Positions 6,242 through 13,229 of a stretch of DNA of 14,607 bases are shown here, in pieces. Source of the DNA: an uncultured Alphaproteobacteria bacterium. GTDB taxonomy: Bacteria; Pseudomonadota; Alphaproteobacteria; Puniceispirillales; Puniceispirillaceae. The notes beneath the pieces were generated by a model. That model worked only from the letters and a program-made list of their open reading frames with translations. It did no database searches and was not told the DNA's origin. A program made the position numbers and the translations under genes. Location of the stretch: assembly GCA_913031555.1 (NCBI GenBank), contig CAJWDO010000015.1, forward strand, positions 1 to 14,607, read 5' to 3'. Numbering within the stretch: position 1 is the stretch's first letter; each line of letters opens with the position of its first letter.

Positions 6242-7737
6242 TGGAGGCCCAATTCCTGATGCAGTGCTGTCACGAGCCTGCCCAGAGCGTTACCATCCGC
6301 GTCCACCTGCCCGCCAAAACAATAGAAATCAGGCCGCACAATCAATGCTCCAACACCAAGGGAGTCGAGCATGCTGTCCATCTCGTCATGCTCGTCGGCA
6401 TTTACGGCAATTGCGACCATCGATGATGGCAGGTTGCAGACCTGCAATGCCGCGCCGCGCCCGATGATCGCAAACCGGCCCTGCATGGCATCGCTCAACC
6501 GCTGACCATCGGCAAGAACCGGCTGTGGCATCCGCATGCCGGAAAAGCTGTCATCCGCAGGACCAATGGCGCGTTCAAGTCCGCGATTGATCGACTGCAT
6601 CCGCGCCGATCCGTCCGGACTGACGGCATGTGTCAGCGCTTCGGCTGTCTCGGCACTGTTCATCATCTCGCCAACATTGACCGCCGTCTCGATATAGATC
6701 CGAGCATGGTCACGGCGTTCCATCTCATAGCTGTCCAGAATGGTGTCCGATGCCCCCCATTTCATTATCGCCACAAGTTTCCAGGCAAGGTTGGCCGCGT
6801 CGCGAATTCCCGTGCACATCCCCTGGCCAAGAAACGGTGGCATCAGATGCGCGGCGTCACCCGCGATCAGCCGGTGGCCCTCGCGCCAGCGCGTTGCCAG
6901 TTTTGATTCAAAGCTGTAGACGGCCTTGCGCCGGATGGCGCCTTCCTGCGGGGTGATCGACGGGCGCAATTTTGGCCAGATAAATGAATCCTCGGTCACC
7001 ATTTCAGCGGTTTCCTCGGGCTTCAGGCTGATCTCCCAGCGCCGCCAGTCACGCGGGCACCGCACATAGGTGGTCGGCCGCGTCTTGTCACATGTCTGGA
7101 TGGTGAAATCCCCAAGATCGGGACGCGGCTGTAACAACTGCACGTCGATGACAAGCCAACGCTCCTTGAAGCCAAGATCTTCCCAGCCGCTGTCCATCGA
7201 CGCGCGCACAACCGACCGGGCGCCGTCCGTTCCGACGACATACCGCGCGGAAGCAGATGTGGCGGCGCCGTCATGCTCATAACTGACAGTGACGTGGTGA
7301 TCATGGTCGATGACCGCCGTGACATTGGCCGACCGCACCAGCGTCACCGTATCCTGGTCCGCCAGACCAAGATTGAGTTCAGCCTCGAGGTCGGGTTGAT
7401 GAAACCGGTAGCTGGGATGCCAGCCAAGCGGTCCGATTTCCTGGGGGCGCGACCAGTCCAACATCAAATCCATGTTCGAATCGACGAATTTGGTCCCGAC
7501 ATTGACCCGCGCATCGCGGTTGATGGCCTCGGCCAGACCAATAGACTGGAAGACCCGCATCGCCTCGTCATCGAAATGCACGGCACGGGGCAGCGGATAA
7601 ACCGATTCCTCGCGCTCAAGAACGAGAACATCAAGGCCATATTCACCAAGAATATTGGCAAGCGTCGCGCCGGTCGGACCAAGGCCGACGATTACCACAT
7701 CATGATCCGCCTTGGCGGACACGGTTTCATTCATCAT
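6217..7737 (-). CDS. FAD-dependent aromatic hydroxylase, MhpA-like
   Basis: This is a 506-residue class A flavoprotein monooxygenase that would ortho-hydroxylate a phenolic ring with NAD(P)H and O2. The FAD-binding GLGPTG is at 18-23, the LPRAVHFDDEAMRVFQSIGL block characteristic of 3-(3-hydroxyphenyl)propionate hydroxylases at 49-68, VVGTDGARSVVR with the DG motif at 171-172, and GDAAHLMPPFLGQGM at 293-307. A C-terminal thioredoxin-like region contains LIVRPDFYCFGG. E. coli MhpA is somewhat longer (about 550). The ATG at 7737 (a second ATG follows at once) lies 8 bases after the stop of the extradiol dioxygenase gene, which is upstream in the same transcript. Hydroxylase plus ring-cleavage enzyme implies that this protein makes the catechol that its partner opens. 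The natural substrate is unknown. Confidence 0.87.
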   Translation of the reverse strand: MMNETVSAKADHDVVIVGLGPTGATLANILGEYGLDVLVLEREESVYPLPRAVHFDDEAMRVFQSIGLAEAINRDARVNVGTKFVDSNMDLMLDWSRPQEIGPLGWHPSYRFHQPDLEAELNLGLADQDTVTLVRSANVTAVIDHDHHVTVSYEHDGAATSASARYVVGTDGARSVVRASMDSGWEDLGFKERWLVIDVQLLQPRPDLGDFTIQTCDKTRPTTYVRCPRDWRRWEISLKPEETAEMVTEDSFIWPKLRPSITPQEGAIRRKAVYSFESKLATRWREGHRLIAGDAAHLMPPFLGQGMCTGIRDAANLAWKLVAIMKWGASDTILDSYEMERRDHARIYIETAVNVGEMMNSAETAEALTHAVSPDGSARMQSINRGLERAIGPADDSFSGMRMPQPVLADGQRLSDAMQGRFAIIGRGAALQVCNLPSSMVAIAVNADEHDEMDSMLDSLGVGALIVRPDFYCFGGQVDADGNALGRLVTALHQELGLHQAPGSNA

Positions 7738-7743
7738 ATTTGC

Positions 7744-7759
7744 GCTCAGTTGCTCAGTT
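7744..7759. repeat. 8-bp tandem duplication at the dioxygenase stop codon
   Basis: GCTCAGTT occurs twice in direct succession (7744-7751 and 7752-7759). On the coding (minus) strand this is CAACTGAG twice. The first copy is read as Gln-Leu-Ser, and the second supplies the in-frame TGA stop at 7746-7748. Removing one copy would delete 8 bases, abolish this stop and put the dioxygenase frame in phase with the hydroxylase ATG at 7737. Confidence 0.7.
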
Positions 7760-8714
7760 GATCATAAAGCCAGGGACAGTCGACAAGCCGCGGCGTGCGT
7801 TTTCCTTCCGCCGCCGCCTTCAGGCGCATGTCGCGCATGACGGCACGACGGTCTTCGGGAAGATGCACCCTGTCATGCCCCCAGAAGCTGGGACCGACAT
7901 CCGTTTCATGGGGTTGCCACTGGTCAAGATCGATCACACGACCACCCCAGCCACTCTCGATGAAGAAATTCGACGGCGTGCGGCCGTAGAACGACGTCAT
8001 ATAGTCATTGGTATGGCGACCAAGCGTGTAGGCGACGCGATCCTCTTCCATCTGCGCGATATCATAGCCCTGCCCGACATCATCAAGGTTCTGATATTCA
8101 ACCATGAAATGATGCAGGCCACGCCGACCGGTGCCGATCATCGCAAAGCTGTGGTGGCGCCCGTTCACATGGAAGAAATACATTGGATAGGGGGAAAGGC
8201 CGTAATCGCTTACCCGGAATTCCAGAACGTCACGGTAGAAGGGCAACAGCGGCGTGACATCCTCGACATGCAATACCGCGTGGCCCATGCCGTAAGGGCC
8301 GGTCAGGAACCCGTCAATGGGCCGCCCCGGCGCGAACGGATCTGTGGCCAGTTTCGGCGTGGCGAAAAGTTCGACACGATTGCCGTCCGGGTCGTCACAA
8401 AAAATCATCCTTGTGACAAACCGCTGGTCGCATAACGACCTGTCGGCCTCGGTCACGCTGATACCGAATGCCTCGATCCGCGCGGCGAGTCCGTCGAGAT
8501 CATCGGCATTTTCAACCTGCCATCCCATGAAAGCGAATTCATCACCCGGCTCATCAAGCAGCACGAGGCGCTGCTGCCAGTCATCCATGCGGAATGACAG
8601 GGTGCCGCCACCACGGTCAACCTGCTGCATGCCAAGCTGGCGGCGTGCATAGTCGGACCAGTCGCCAAGCAGCGGTGAACGGACACCCATATACCCAAGC
8701 GCTGTAATCGACAT
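7746..8714 (-). CDS. Type I (VOC-fold) extradiol ring-cleavage dioxygenase, BphC-like
   Basis: This is a 322-residue enzyme of two vicinal-oxygen-chelate modules that would cleave a catechol meta to its hydroxyls using Fe(II). By alignment from memory to biphenyl-2,3-diol 1,2-dioxygenase, all key residues are in the second module: metal ligands H145 (GHAVLHVED), H202 (GLHHFMVE) and E253 (FFIESGWG), with active-site H188 (GRHHSFAM), H234 (LGRHTND) and Y243 (SFYGRTPS). The N-terminal module (about 1-120) lacks ligands, as is normal for the family. The ATG at 8714 has GGGAGG upstream at a rather long spacing of about 10 bases. It is the first gene of a pair with the MhpA-like hydroxylase. Substrates could be a bicyclic or side-chain-bearing catechol. 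No hydratase, hydrolase or aldolase of a meta pathway is next to it. Confidence 0.88.
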   Translation of the reverse strand: MSITALGYMGVRSPLLGDWSDYARRQLGMQQVDRGGGTLSFRMDDWQQRLVLLDEPGDEFAFMGWQVENADDLDGLAARIEAFGISVTEADRSLCDQRFVTRMIFCDDPDGNRVELFATPKLATDPFAPGRPIDGFLTGPYGMGHAVLHVEDVTPLLPFYRDVLEFRVSDYGLSPYPMYFFHVNGRHHSFAMIGTGRRGLHHFMVEYQNLDDVGQGYDIAQMEEDRVAYTLGRHTNDYMTSFYGRTPSNFFIESGWGGRVIDLDQWQPHETDVGPSFWGHDRVHLPEDRRAVMRDMRLKAAAEGKRTPRLVDCPWLYDQLSN

Positions 8715-8748
8715 CGCGGCATCGCCTCCCTTTGGCGCATGCTAATGG

Positions 8749-8763
8749 CCGGATACGGTCCGG
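8749..8763. repeat. Inverted repeat CCGGA-N5-TCCGG upstream of the dioxygenase gene
   Basis: CCGGA (8749-8753) and TCCGG (8759-8763) form a 5-bp dyad with a 5-base spacer, 35 bases upstream of the dioxygenase ATG. The rest of the 241-base divergent gap 8715-8955 holds no gene I can support and no clear -35/-10 pair. The dyad is a possible operator for the catabolic pair, but it is short and GC-rich, so weak. Confidence 0.2.
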
Positions 8764-8955
8764 GCAAGTCGTCAATGCAGGTTAAAGGCAAAGCCGACAT
8801 GATTGGCCGAATGCCCCGCCGGAAACGGTATCAGGCAGCGACAGATGGTCCCGTGTGGCTTTTGCGATTGACCGAACACGCCTTGCTGTGGCTTTTTCAT
8901 GACTCTGTCACATACTACCAGCAGGACCGGCAAGTTGACCCGTCACCGTGAAACC

Positions 8956-9468
8956 ATGACCATCTGGCCCTACCGGTCATTGACGCCGCGCGGCTTCGCA
9001 CTGGTCATGGTCGCGCTTGGTACGCTGGCGTTTTGCATCGGCCTCGGTTTCTTCCTTATGGGGGCATGGCCGGTGATCGGATTTCTGGGTCTTGAACTGC
9101 TGGTGGTCTGGTTTGCCTTCAAGATGAATTACCGCGCCGCCAAACGCCGCCAGCATCTGACGGCGACAAGTCGGCAGTTGACGATCGAGAATGTATCACC
9201 TGCGGGCGACTGCCAGACGACAGAAGTGCCAACCGCCTGGGCCCAGGTTGAACTGACACCTCGGGACGAGCCAGAAATGCGTTCACGTCAGCGCCAGAAA
9301 ATTGTCGTCCGCTCGCATGGCCAGGCCACCGAGATTGGTGGATTTCTGCATCCGGCGGAAATGCCTAAGCTCGCCTTCGAGGTAAAGCGAATGATCAGTC
9401 AGGCGCGCGAGGCCGCACTGACGGAAGAAGAGACGCCGGCCGGTGGCCAGCTCAACACGACGCGTTGA
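8956..9468 (+). CDS. DUF2244 family integral membrane protein
   Basis: From the ATG at 8956 this is a 170-residue protein. WPYRSLTPRGF (4-14) is the conserved DUF2244 opening, followed by two membrane helices at about 13-35 and 38-56, then a basic KMNYRAAKRR stretch and a soluble C-terminal domain of about 110 residues. It contains TAWAQVEL and GGFLHPAEMPKLAFEVKRMI, which are typical of the family's tail. An in-frame upstream ATG (8899) would add 19 polar residues. Neither start has a good ribosome site, so the start is uncertain. The family is inner-membrane and has no assigned function. It precedes the ABC transporter genes by 76 bases and may be transcribed with them, but the gap leaves room for a separate promoter. 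Confidence 0.82.
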   Translation: MTIWPYRSLTPRGFALVMVALGTLAFCIGLGFFLMGAWPVIGFLGLELLVVWFAFKMNYRAAKRRQHLTATSRQLTIENVSPAGDCQTTEVPTAWAQVELTPRDEPEMRSRQRQKIVVRSHGQATEIGGFLHPAEMPKLAFEVKRMISQAREAALTEEETPAGGQLNTTR

Positions 9469-9544
9469 CAGGGACCACCGGGCCTTTGCCAGACACACAC
9501 CCAGAGGCCGACAGGGTGCCTGATCGCACCGTCGCACCGCCAGC

Positions 9545-10252
9545 ATGGATATCCTGATCCCCTTCCAGATCGCCCTTTCGATGCTCGCCTCAGGCGATGT
9601 CGAACTCATGCGGATCATCGGCCTGTCGCTGACGGTCAGCCTGACGGCGGTTCTGGCCTCGCTGGTCATCGGCCTGCCGATGGGCGCGCTGCTGGCCACC
9701 TACCGCTTTCCCGGGCGGACAGCCCTGATTGTCGTCAGCAACACCTTCCTTGGCATGCCGCCGGTTGTCATCGGTCTGGTGATCTATCTTCTCATTTCAC
9801 GATCAGGTCCACTTGGGTTCATGGGCATTCTCTACACACCGGCGGCGATGATGCTGGCGCAGACAGTTCTCGTCCTGCCACTCTCAATCGCGCTGTCGCG
9901 ACAGGCCTTTGAATCGCTGAATGGCGAGTATGCGCCGCTGTTCCAGTCGCTTGGCCTTGGCAGGTTCGACCGTGTGCGGGCCCTCGTTTTCGAGGCGCGC
10001 GTCGCCCTGCTGACAATCGGCCTTGCCTGTTTCGGGCGTGCCATATCCGAAGTTGGCGCGGTGATGATCGTCGGCGGCAATATCCGACATTCGACGCGGG
10101 TCATGACAACCTCGATTGCGCTTGCCACGTCAATGGGGGAACTTGCCTTTGCGATGGCGCTTGGCCTTGTGCTGCTGCTGGTCGCCCTCACGATCAATAT
10201 CGTCAGCCAGCTGATGCGCCACAGCTTCAGGAATCTTGGTCATGACGTCTGA
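9545..10252 (+). CDS. tupB: Tungstate-type ABC transporter permease (TupB-like)
   Basis: This 235-residue inner-membrane permease would be part of an oxyanion importer. Hydrophobic segments lie at about 24-50, 58-84, 97-118, 150-175 and 198-222. The cytoplasmic EAA-type loop that docks the ATPase is visible as YAPLFQSLGLGRFDRVRALVFEA (129-151, key residues S135-L-G-L-G). The segment ISEVGAVMIVGGNI followed by TRVMTTSIAL (168-193) is characteristic of TupB-type tungstate permeases and also of related molybdate and vanadate permeases. No strong ribosome site precedes the ATG. It overlaps the ATPase gene by 11 bases. The periplasmic binding protein normally encoded beside it (TupA) is absent here, so the anion specificity of this system is inferred from the permease family alone. 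Confidence 0.8.
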   Translation: MDILIPFQIALSMLASGDVELMRIIGLSLTVSLTAVLASLVIGLPMGALLATYRFPGRTALIVVSNTFLGMPPVVIGLVIYLLISRSGPLGFMGILYTPAAMMLAQTVLVLPLSIALSRQAFESLNGEYAPLFQSLGLGRFDRVRALVFEARVALLTIGLACFGRAISEVGAVMIVGGNIRHSTRVMTTSIALATSMGELAFAMALGLVLLLVALTINIVSQLMRHSFRNLGHDV

Positions 10253-10928
10253 GCGCCCAGCCCCCGACATCATCATGACGGCGCGCGACCTGACATTGCG
10301 GCGCGATGGCGTGACTCTTCTGGATTCGGTCTCGGCAAAGATCCGTCATGGCAGCATCACGCTGCTTCTGGGGCATAATGGTGCCGGCAAAACACTGCTT
10401 TTGAACTGCCTCCATGGCCTGATCGGATGCGATGCCGGCACGATCACCGGCCCGCCGCTGGCGCGCCAGAAGATGGTGTTTCAGAAACCAATCATTACAC
10501 GACGTACAACCGGAGATCATCTGCGCTTCCTATGCCCGAAGCTGGACAATGCCACCATTCATGAATGGCTGCGCCGGGCCGAGATGGACAGGCGGGCCAA
10601 CGCGCCGGCGCGTATGCTGTCGGGCGGCGAGCAGCAGAAACTGGCTCTTATCGGGGCACTGGCCGCACGCCCCGACATTCTGTTCCTTGATGAGCCGACG
10701 GCGCATCTCGATTTCGCAGCGACAAGGTTTGTCGAAACGATGGTCCGGCAAGCCCATGAGGACGGTATGACCATCGTCATGACAAGCCATAACCGGACGC
10801 AGGCGGAACGTCTTGGCGAGGATGTCATCCTCCTCGACAGTGGCCGCATCGTCGAAACAGCGCCAGCCGACAGATTCTTCAGCACCCCGTCTCACCCGCT
10901 GGCCAAACAATATCTGGCACATCTCTAG
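10242..10928 (+). CDS. tupC: ABC transporter ATP-binding protein (TupC-like)
   Basis: This 228-residue cytosolic ATPase would power the adjacent permease. All motifs are intact: Walker A GHNGAGKT (44-51), Q-loop glutamine Q81 in VFQKP, signature LSGGEQQ (126-132), Walker B ILFLDEP with D150 and E151, D-loop AHLD and H-loop H183 in MTSHNR. The short domain without a C-terminal regulatory extension agrees with TupC and differs from ModC, which usually carries a MOP/TOBE domain. I chose the ATG at 10242, with AGGA about nine bases upstream, over a TTG six bases earlier. It overlaps the permease stop by 11 bases, so coupling is expected. Specificity depends on the missing binding protein; tungstate is the most likely cargo by family. 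Confidence 0.83.
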   Translation: MTSERPAPDIIMTARDLTLRRDGVTLLDSVSAKIRHGSITLLLGHNGAGKTLLLNCLHGLIGCDAGTITGPPLARQKMVFQKPIITRRTTGDHLRFLCPKLDNATIHEWLRRAEMDRRANAPARMLSGGEQQKLALIGALAARPDILFLDEPTAHLDFAATRFVETMVRQAHEDGMTIVMTSHNRTQAERLGEDVILLDSGRIVETAPADRFFSTPSHPLAKQYLAHL

Positions 10929-10941
10929 CCGCGCACGACGC

Positions 10942-10970
10942 TTGGCAGTTGATGGTAAATGGACTAGTTT
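10942..10970 (+). promoter_or_regulatory. Candidate promoter giving a leaderless SDR transcript
   Basis: TTGGCA (10942-10947) and TAGTTT (10965-10970) are 17 bases apart in the 48-base gap after tupC. The predicted start, about 7 bases after the -10, falls at or next to the ATG at 10977. The only purine-rich sequence before that ATG is GGGG one base away, too close to act as a normal ribosome site. The -10 match is moderate. Confidence 0.35.
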
Positions 10971-10976
10971 CGGGGT

Positions 10977-11723
10977 ATGGACGAGGCACAGAAAACAATC
11001 ATGCTGACCGGGGCGAGCCGTGGCATCGGCCACGCCACGGTGAAGCGGTTCTCCGACGCCGGTTGGCGGGTGATCACCTGTTCGCGCGGCGCCGTTCCCG
11101 GGCAATGCCCCTGGCATGCCGGTGACGGCGATCAGGACCATATTGAAATCGACCTCGAATCACCCGAAGAGCTCGAGCGCGGCGCGACTGAGTTGATGCG
11201 ACGTCTTGATGGCCAGCCACTACACGCGCTTGTCAACAATGCCGGCATTTCGCCAAAGGGAATTGATGGTGAGAGGCTGGACTCGGTGCTAACACCGCTG
11301 GATGTCTGGCAGCTTGTCTTCCAGGTCAATGTCTTTGCGCCGGTGATGCTGGCGCGCGCACTGATCGAACCTCTTGAACGCGGCAACGGGACAGTGGTGA
11401 ATGTCACCTCGATTGCCGGCAGCCGGGTCCATGAATTTGCCGGCAGCGCCTATGCCTCGTCAAAGGCGGCGTTAAGTGCGCTGACCCGTGAGATGGCCTC
11501 TGATTTCGGCAAGCGCGGCGTTCGGGTCAACGCCATCGCGCCGGGCGAGATCATGACGGAGATCCTGTCCCCGGGAAGCGAGGAAGCCATGCTTCCTGGA
11601 ATCCCGCTGGGTCGGTTCGGCACCTCCGAGGAAGTCGCCGAGACGATCTTTTTCCTGTGCAATGAAAGCGCCGCCTATATCAATGGCGCCGAGCTGCACG
11701 TCAATGGCGGGCAGCATGTCTGA
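10977..11723 (+). CDS. Short-chain dehydrogenase/reductase (SDR, classical type)
   Basis: This 248-residue NAD(P)-dependent oxidoreductase would act on an alcohol/ketone pair. Classical SDR landmarks are in place: TGASRGIG cofactor loop (11-18), NNAG (87-90), N118, catalytic S145 (NVTSIAG), Y159 and K163 (YASSKAA), and VRVNAIAPGEIMTE after strand six. The C-terminal GAELHVNGGQ resembles FabG and 3-hydroxyacyl or sugar dehydrogenases. R15 after TGAS and the short basic segment RVITCSRG (31-38) are compatible with NADP(H), but this is not decisive. It is separated from tupC by 48 bases with its own candidate promoter, and from the aminotransferase by 57 bases that include a hairpin. The substrate is not readable from sequence. 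Confidence 0.87.
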   Translation: MDEAQKTIMLTGASRGIGHATVKRFSDAGWRVITCSRGAVPGQCPWHAGDGDQDHIEIDLESPEELERGATELMRRLDGQPLHALVNNAGISPKGIDGERLDSVLTPLDVWQLVFQVNVFAPVMLARALIEPLERGNGTVVNVTSIAGSRVHEFAGSAYASSKAALSALTREMASDFGKRGVRVNAIAPGEIMTEILSPGSEEAMLPGIPLGRFGTSEEVAETIFFLCNESAAYINGAELHVNGGQHV

Positions 11724-11745
11724 GCGAGGGTACCACCGCCCTCGC
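11724..11745 (+). terminator. Intercistronic hairpin after the SDR gene (weak terminator or processing site)
   Basis: GCGAGGG (11724-11730) and CCCTCGC (11739-11745) form a perfect 7-bp GC-rich stem with an 8-base loop, starting right after the SDR stop codon. No T-run follows directly; TTATATTTT occurs only about ten bases later. It could be an attenuating or RNA-stabilising hairpin between the SDR and aminotransferase genes rather than a full intrinsic terminator. Confidence 0.4.
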
Positions 11746-11780
11746 CGCCAGAATGATTATATTTTCCTGAGGATATCGGT

Positions 11781-13202
11781 ATGAGCCCGGACGACACCCC
11801 TATAAATGACAAATTTCCCGGCAATTCGCCGGAAAGCCGCGATATCGCCTTCCACATGCATCCCTACACCAAACCGGCGATGCTGGCCGACAGCGGCCCG
11901 CACATCATGGCGAGGGGCAGAGGTGTCTTTGTGCAAGACGAGAGCGGCAACCGGTTCTACGAGGGGATGAGCGGCCTGTGGTGCACCTCGCTCGGCTTTT
12001 CCGAACCCGAACTCATCGAAGCCGCCATCGACCAGTTCGGCAAGCTTCCTTTCTATCACAGCTTTGCCGGCAAGACGGTGGGGCCGGCAATCGACCTTGC
12101 CGAGCATCTGATCAGCATAGCCCCACCGGCGGCCGACGGGTCGACCTTGGCAAAGGCATTTTTCTGTTCGTCCGGGTCCGAGGCGAACGACACCGCTATG
12201 AAGATGGTTTGGTACTATCAGGCGGCGCGCGGCAAGCCCGAAAAACGCAAGATTATCAGCCGCCGTCGCGGCTATCACGGCGTTACCATGGCCGCCGCCA
12301 GCATGACCGCGCTTGCCTATGCGCAGGACGGGTTCGGCCTGCCACTGGATTTCGTGAAACACACATCATCCCCCTGCTTCTACAATGAAGGCCGCGAGGG
12401 CGAGAGCGAACGTGAATTTGCACGGCGCTGCGCGGATGAGCTGGAAGCACTCATCCTTGTCGAAGGACCGGATACGGTGGCGGCGCTGTTCGCCGAGCCG
12501 GTGATGGGTGCCGGCGGCGTGATCATCCCGCCGGAAGGCTATTTCGTCGAAATCCGGCGGGTACTGGAAAAGCATGACGTGCTGCTTGTCGCCGACGAGG
12601 TCATCTGCGGCTTTGGCCGCACCGGTCATATGTGGGGGTCACAGGCGATGGATGTGCGCCCCGACATGCTGACCTGCGCCAAGGCCCTGTCATCCGCCTA
12701 TCTGCCGATTTCGGCGGTGCTGATGTCGGACCGCATATATGACACTCTTGCCAGTCAGGCTGACAGCCTTGGCATCTTTGGCCATGGCTATACCTATTCG
12801 GCGCATCCTGTTTGCGCCGCGGTGGCGCTGCGGGCGCAGCAATTGATGCAGGAACGCGACATTGTAGGCCATGTGCAAAGGCTCGCACCGCGCTTTGCCG
12901 AACGGATAAAACGCATGGACAGATTCGATTTTATCGGCAACAGCCGGGCAATCGGACTTATCGGCGCGATGGAATTCAGTTCCGACAGGGCAACGCGTGG
13001 CAAATTCGACCCGGCGGTCAAGATCGCCGCACAGGCCGCCGCCGCAATTCAGGAGGCAGGCGTGATCCTGCGCGCCCTGCCGGGCGACATTGTCGGTTTC
13101 TGTCCACCGCTTGTGATTACCGAGTCCGAGCTGGATGACATGTTTGATCGTATCGATACCGCAATGGACCATTTTGCCACCACGGCCGATGCGCATCGGT
13201 AG
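11781..13202 (+). CDS. Class III (omega) aminotransferase, SpuC / taurine-pyruvate type
   Basis: This 473-residue PLP enzyme would transfer a terminal amino group, probably to pyruvate. Fold type I class III landmarks are visible: MSGLWCTSLGF (63-73), the phosphate-binding FFCSSGSEANDTAMKM (127-142), GYHGVTMAA (164-172), AEPVMGAGGV (238-247), the aspartate that pairs with the PLP ring nitrogen D272 in LLVADEVICGFGRTG, and the Schiff-base lysine K301 in CAKALSS. Motifs resemble putrescine-pyruvate, beta-alanine-pyruvate and taurine-pyruvate transaminases; the substrate among these is not resolved. GAGGA lies 7 bases before the ATG. The next gene, a YdhS-type flavoprotein, begins 27 bases after the stop, so the two are probably co-transcribed. 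No aldehyde dehydrogenase or polyamine transporter is in view to name the pathway. Confidence 0.87.
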   Translation: MSPDDTPINDKFPGNSPESRDIAFHMHPYTKPAMLADSGPHIMARGRGVFVQDESGNRFYEGMSGLWCTSLGFSEPELIEAAIDQFGKLPFYHSFAGKTVGPAIDLAEHLISIAPPAADGSTLAKAFFCSSGSEANDTAMKMVWYYQAARGKPEKRKIISRRRGYHGVTMAAASMTALAYAQDGFGLPLDFVKHTSSPCFYNEGREGESEREFARRCADELEALILVEGPDTVAALFAEPVMGAGGVIIPPEGYFVEIRRVLEKHDVLLVADEVICGFGRTGHMWGSQAMDVRPDMLTCAKALSSAYLPISAVLMSDRIYDTLASQADSLGIFGHGYTYSAHPVCAAVALRAQQLMQERDIVGHVQRLAPRFAERIKRMDRFDFIGNSRAIGLIGAMEFSSDRATRGKFDPAVKIAAQAAAAIQEAGVILRALPGDIVGFCPPLVITESELDDMFDRIDTAMDHFATTADAHR

Positions 13203-13229
13203 CGCCACAAGAAAATTCCTGATCACGGC

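Noticed and set aside
7740..8435. Plus-strand ORF of 231 codons
   Set aside because: Mirror of the extradiol dioxygenase gene, whose minus-strand frame contains all metal ligands.
8715..8955. Search for a regulator gene, small RNA or clear promoter in the divergent gap
   Set aside because: No ORF with family motifs and no convincing -35/-10 pair with 16-18 base spacing on either strand; only the weak CCGGA dyad is worth recording.
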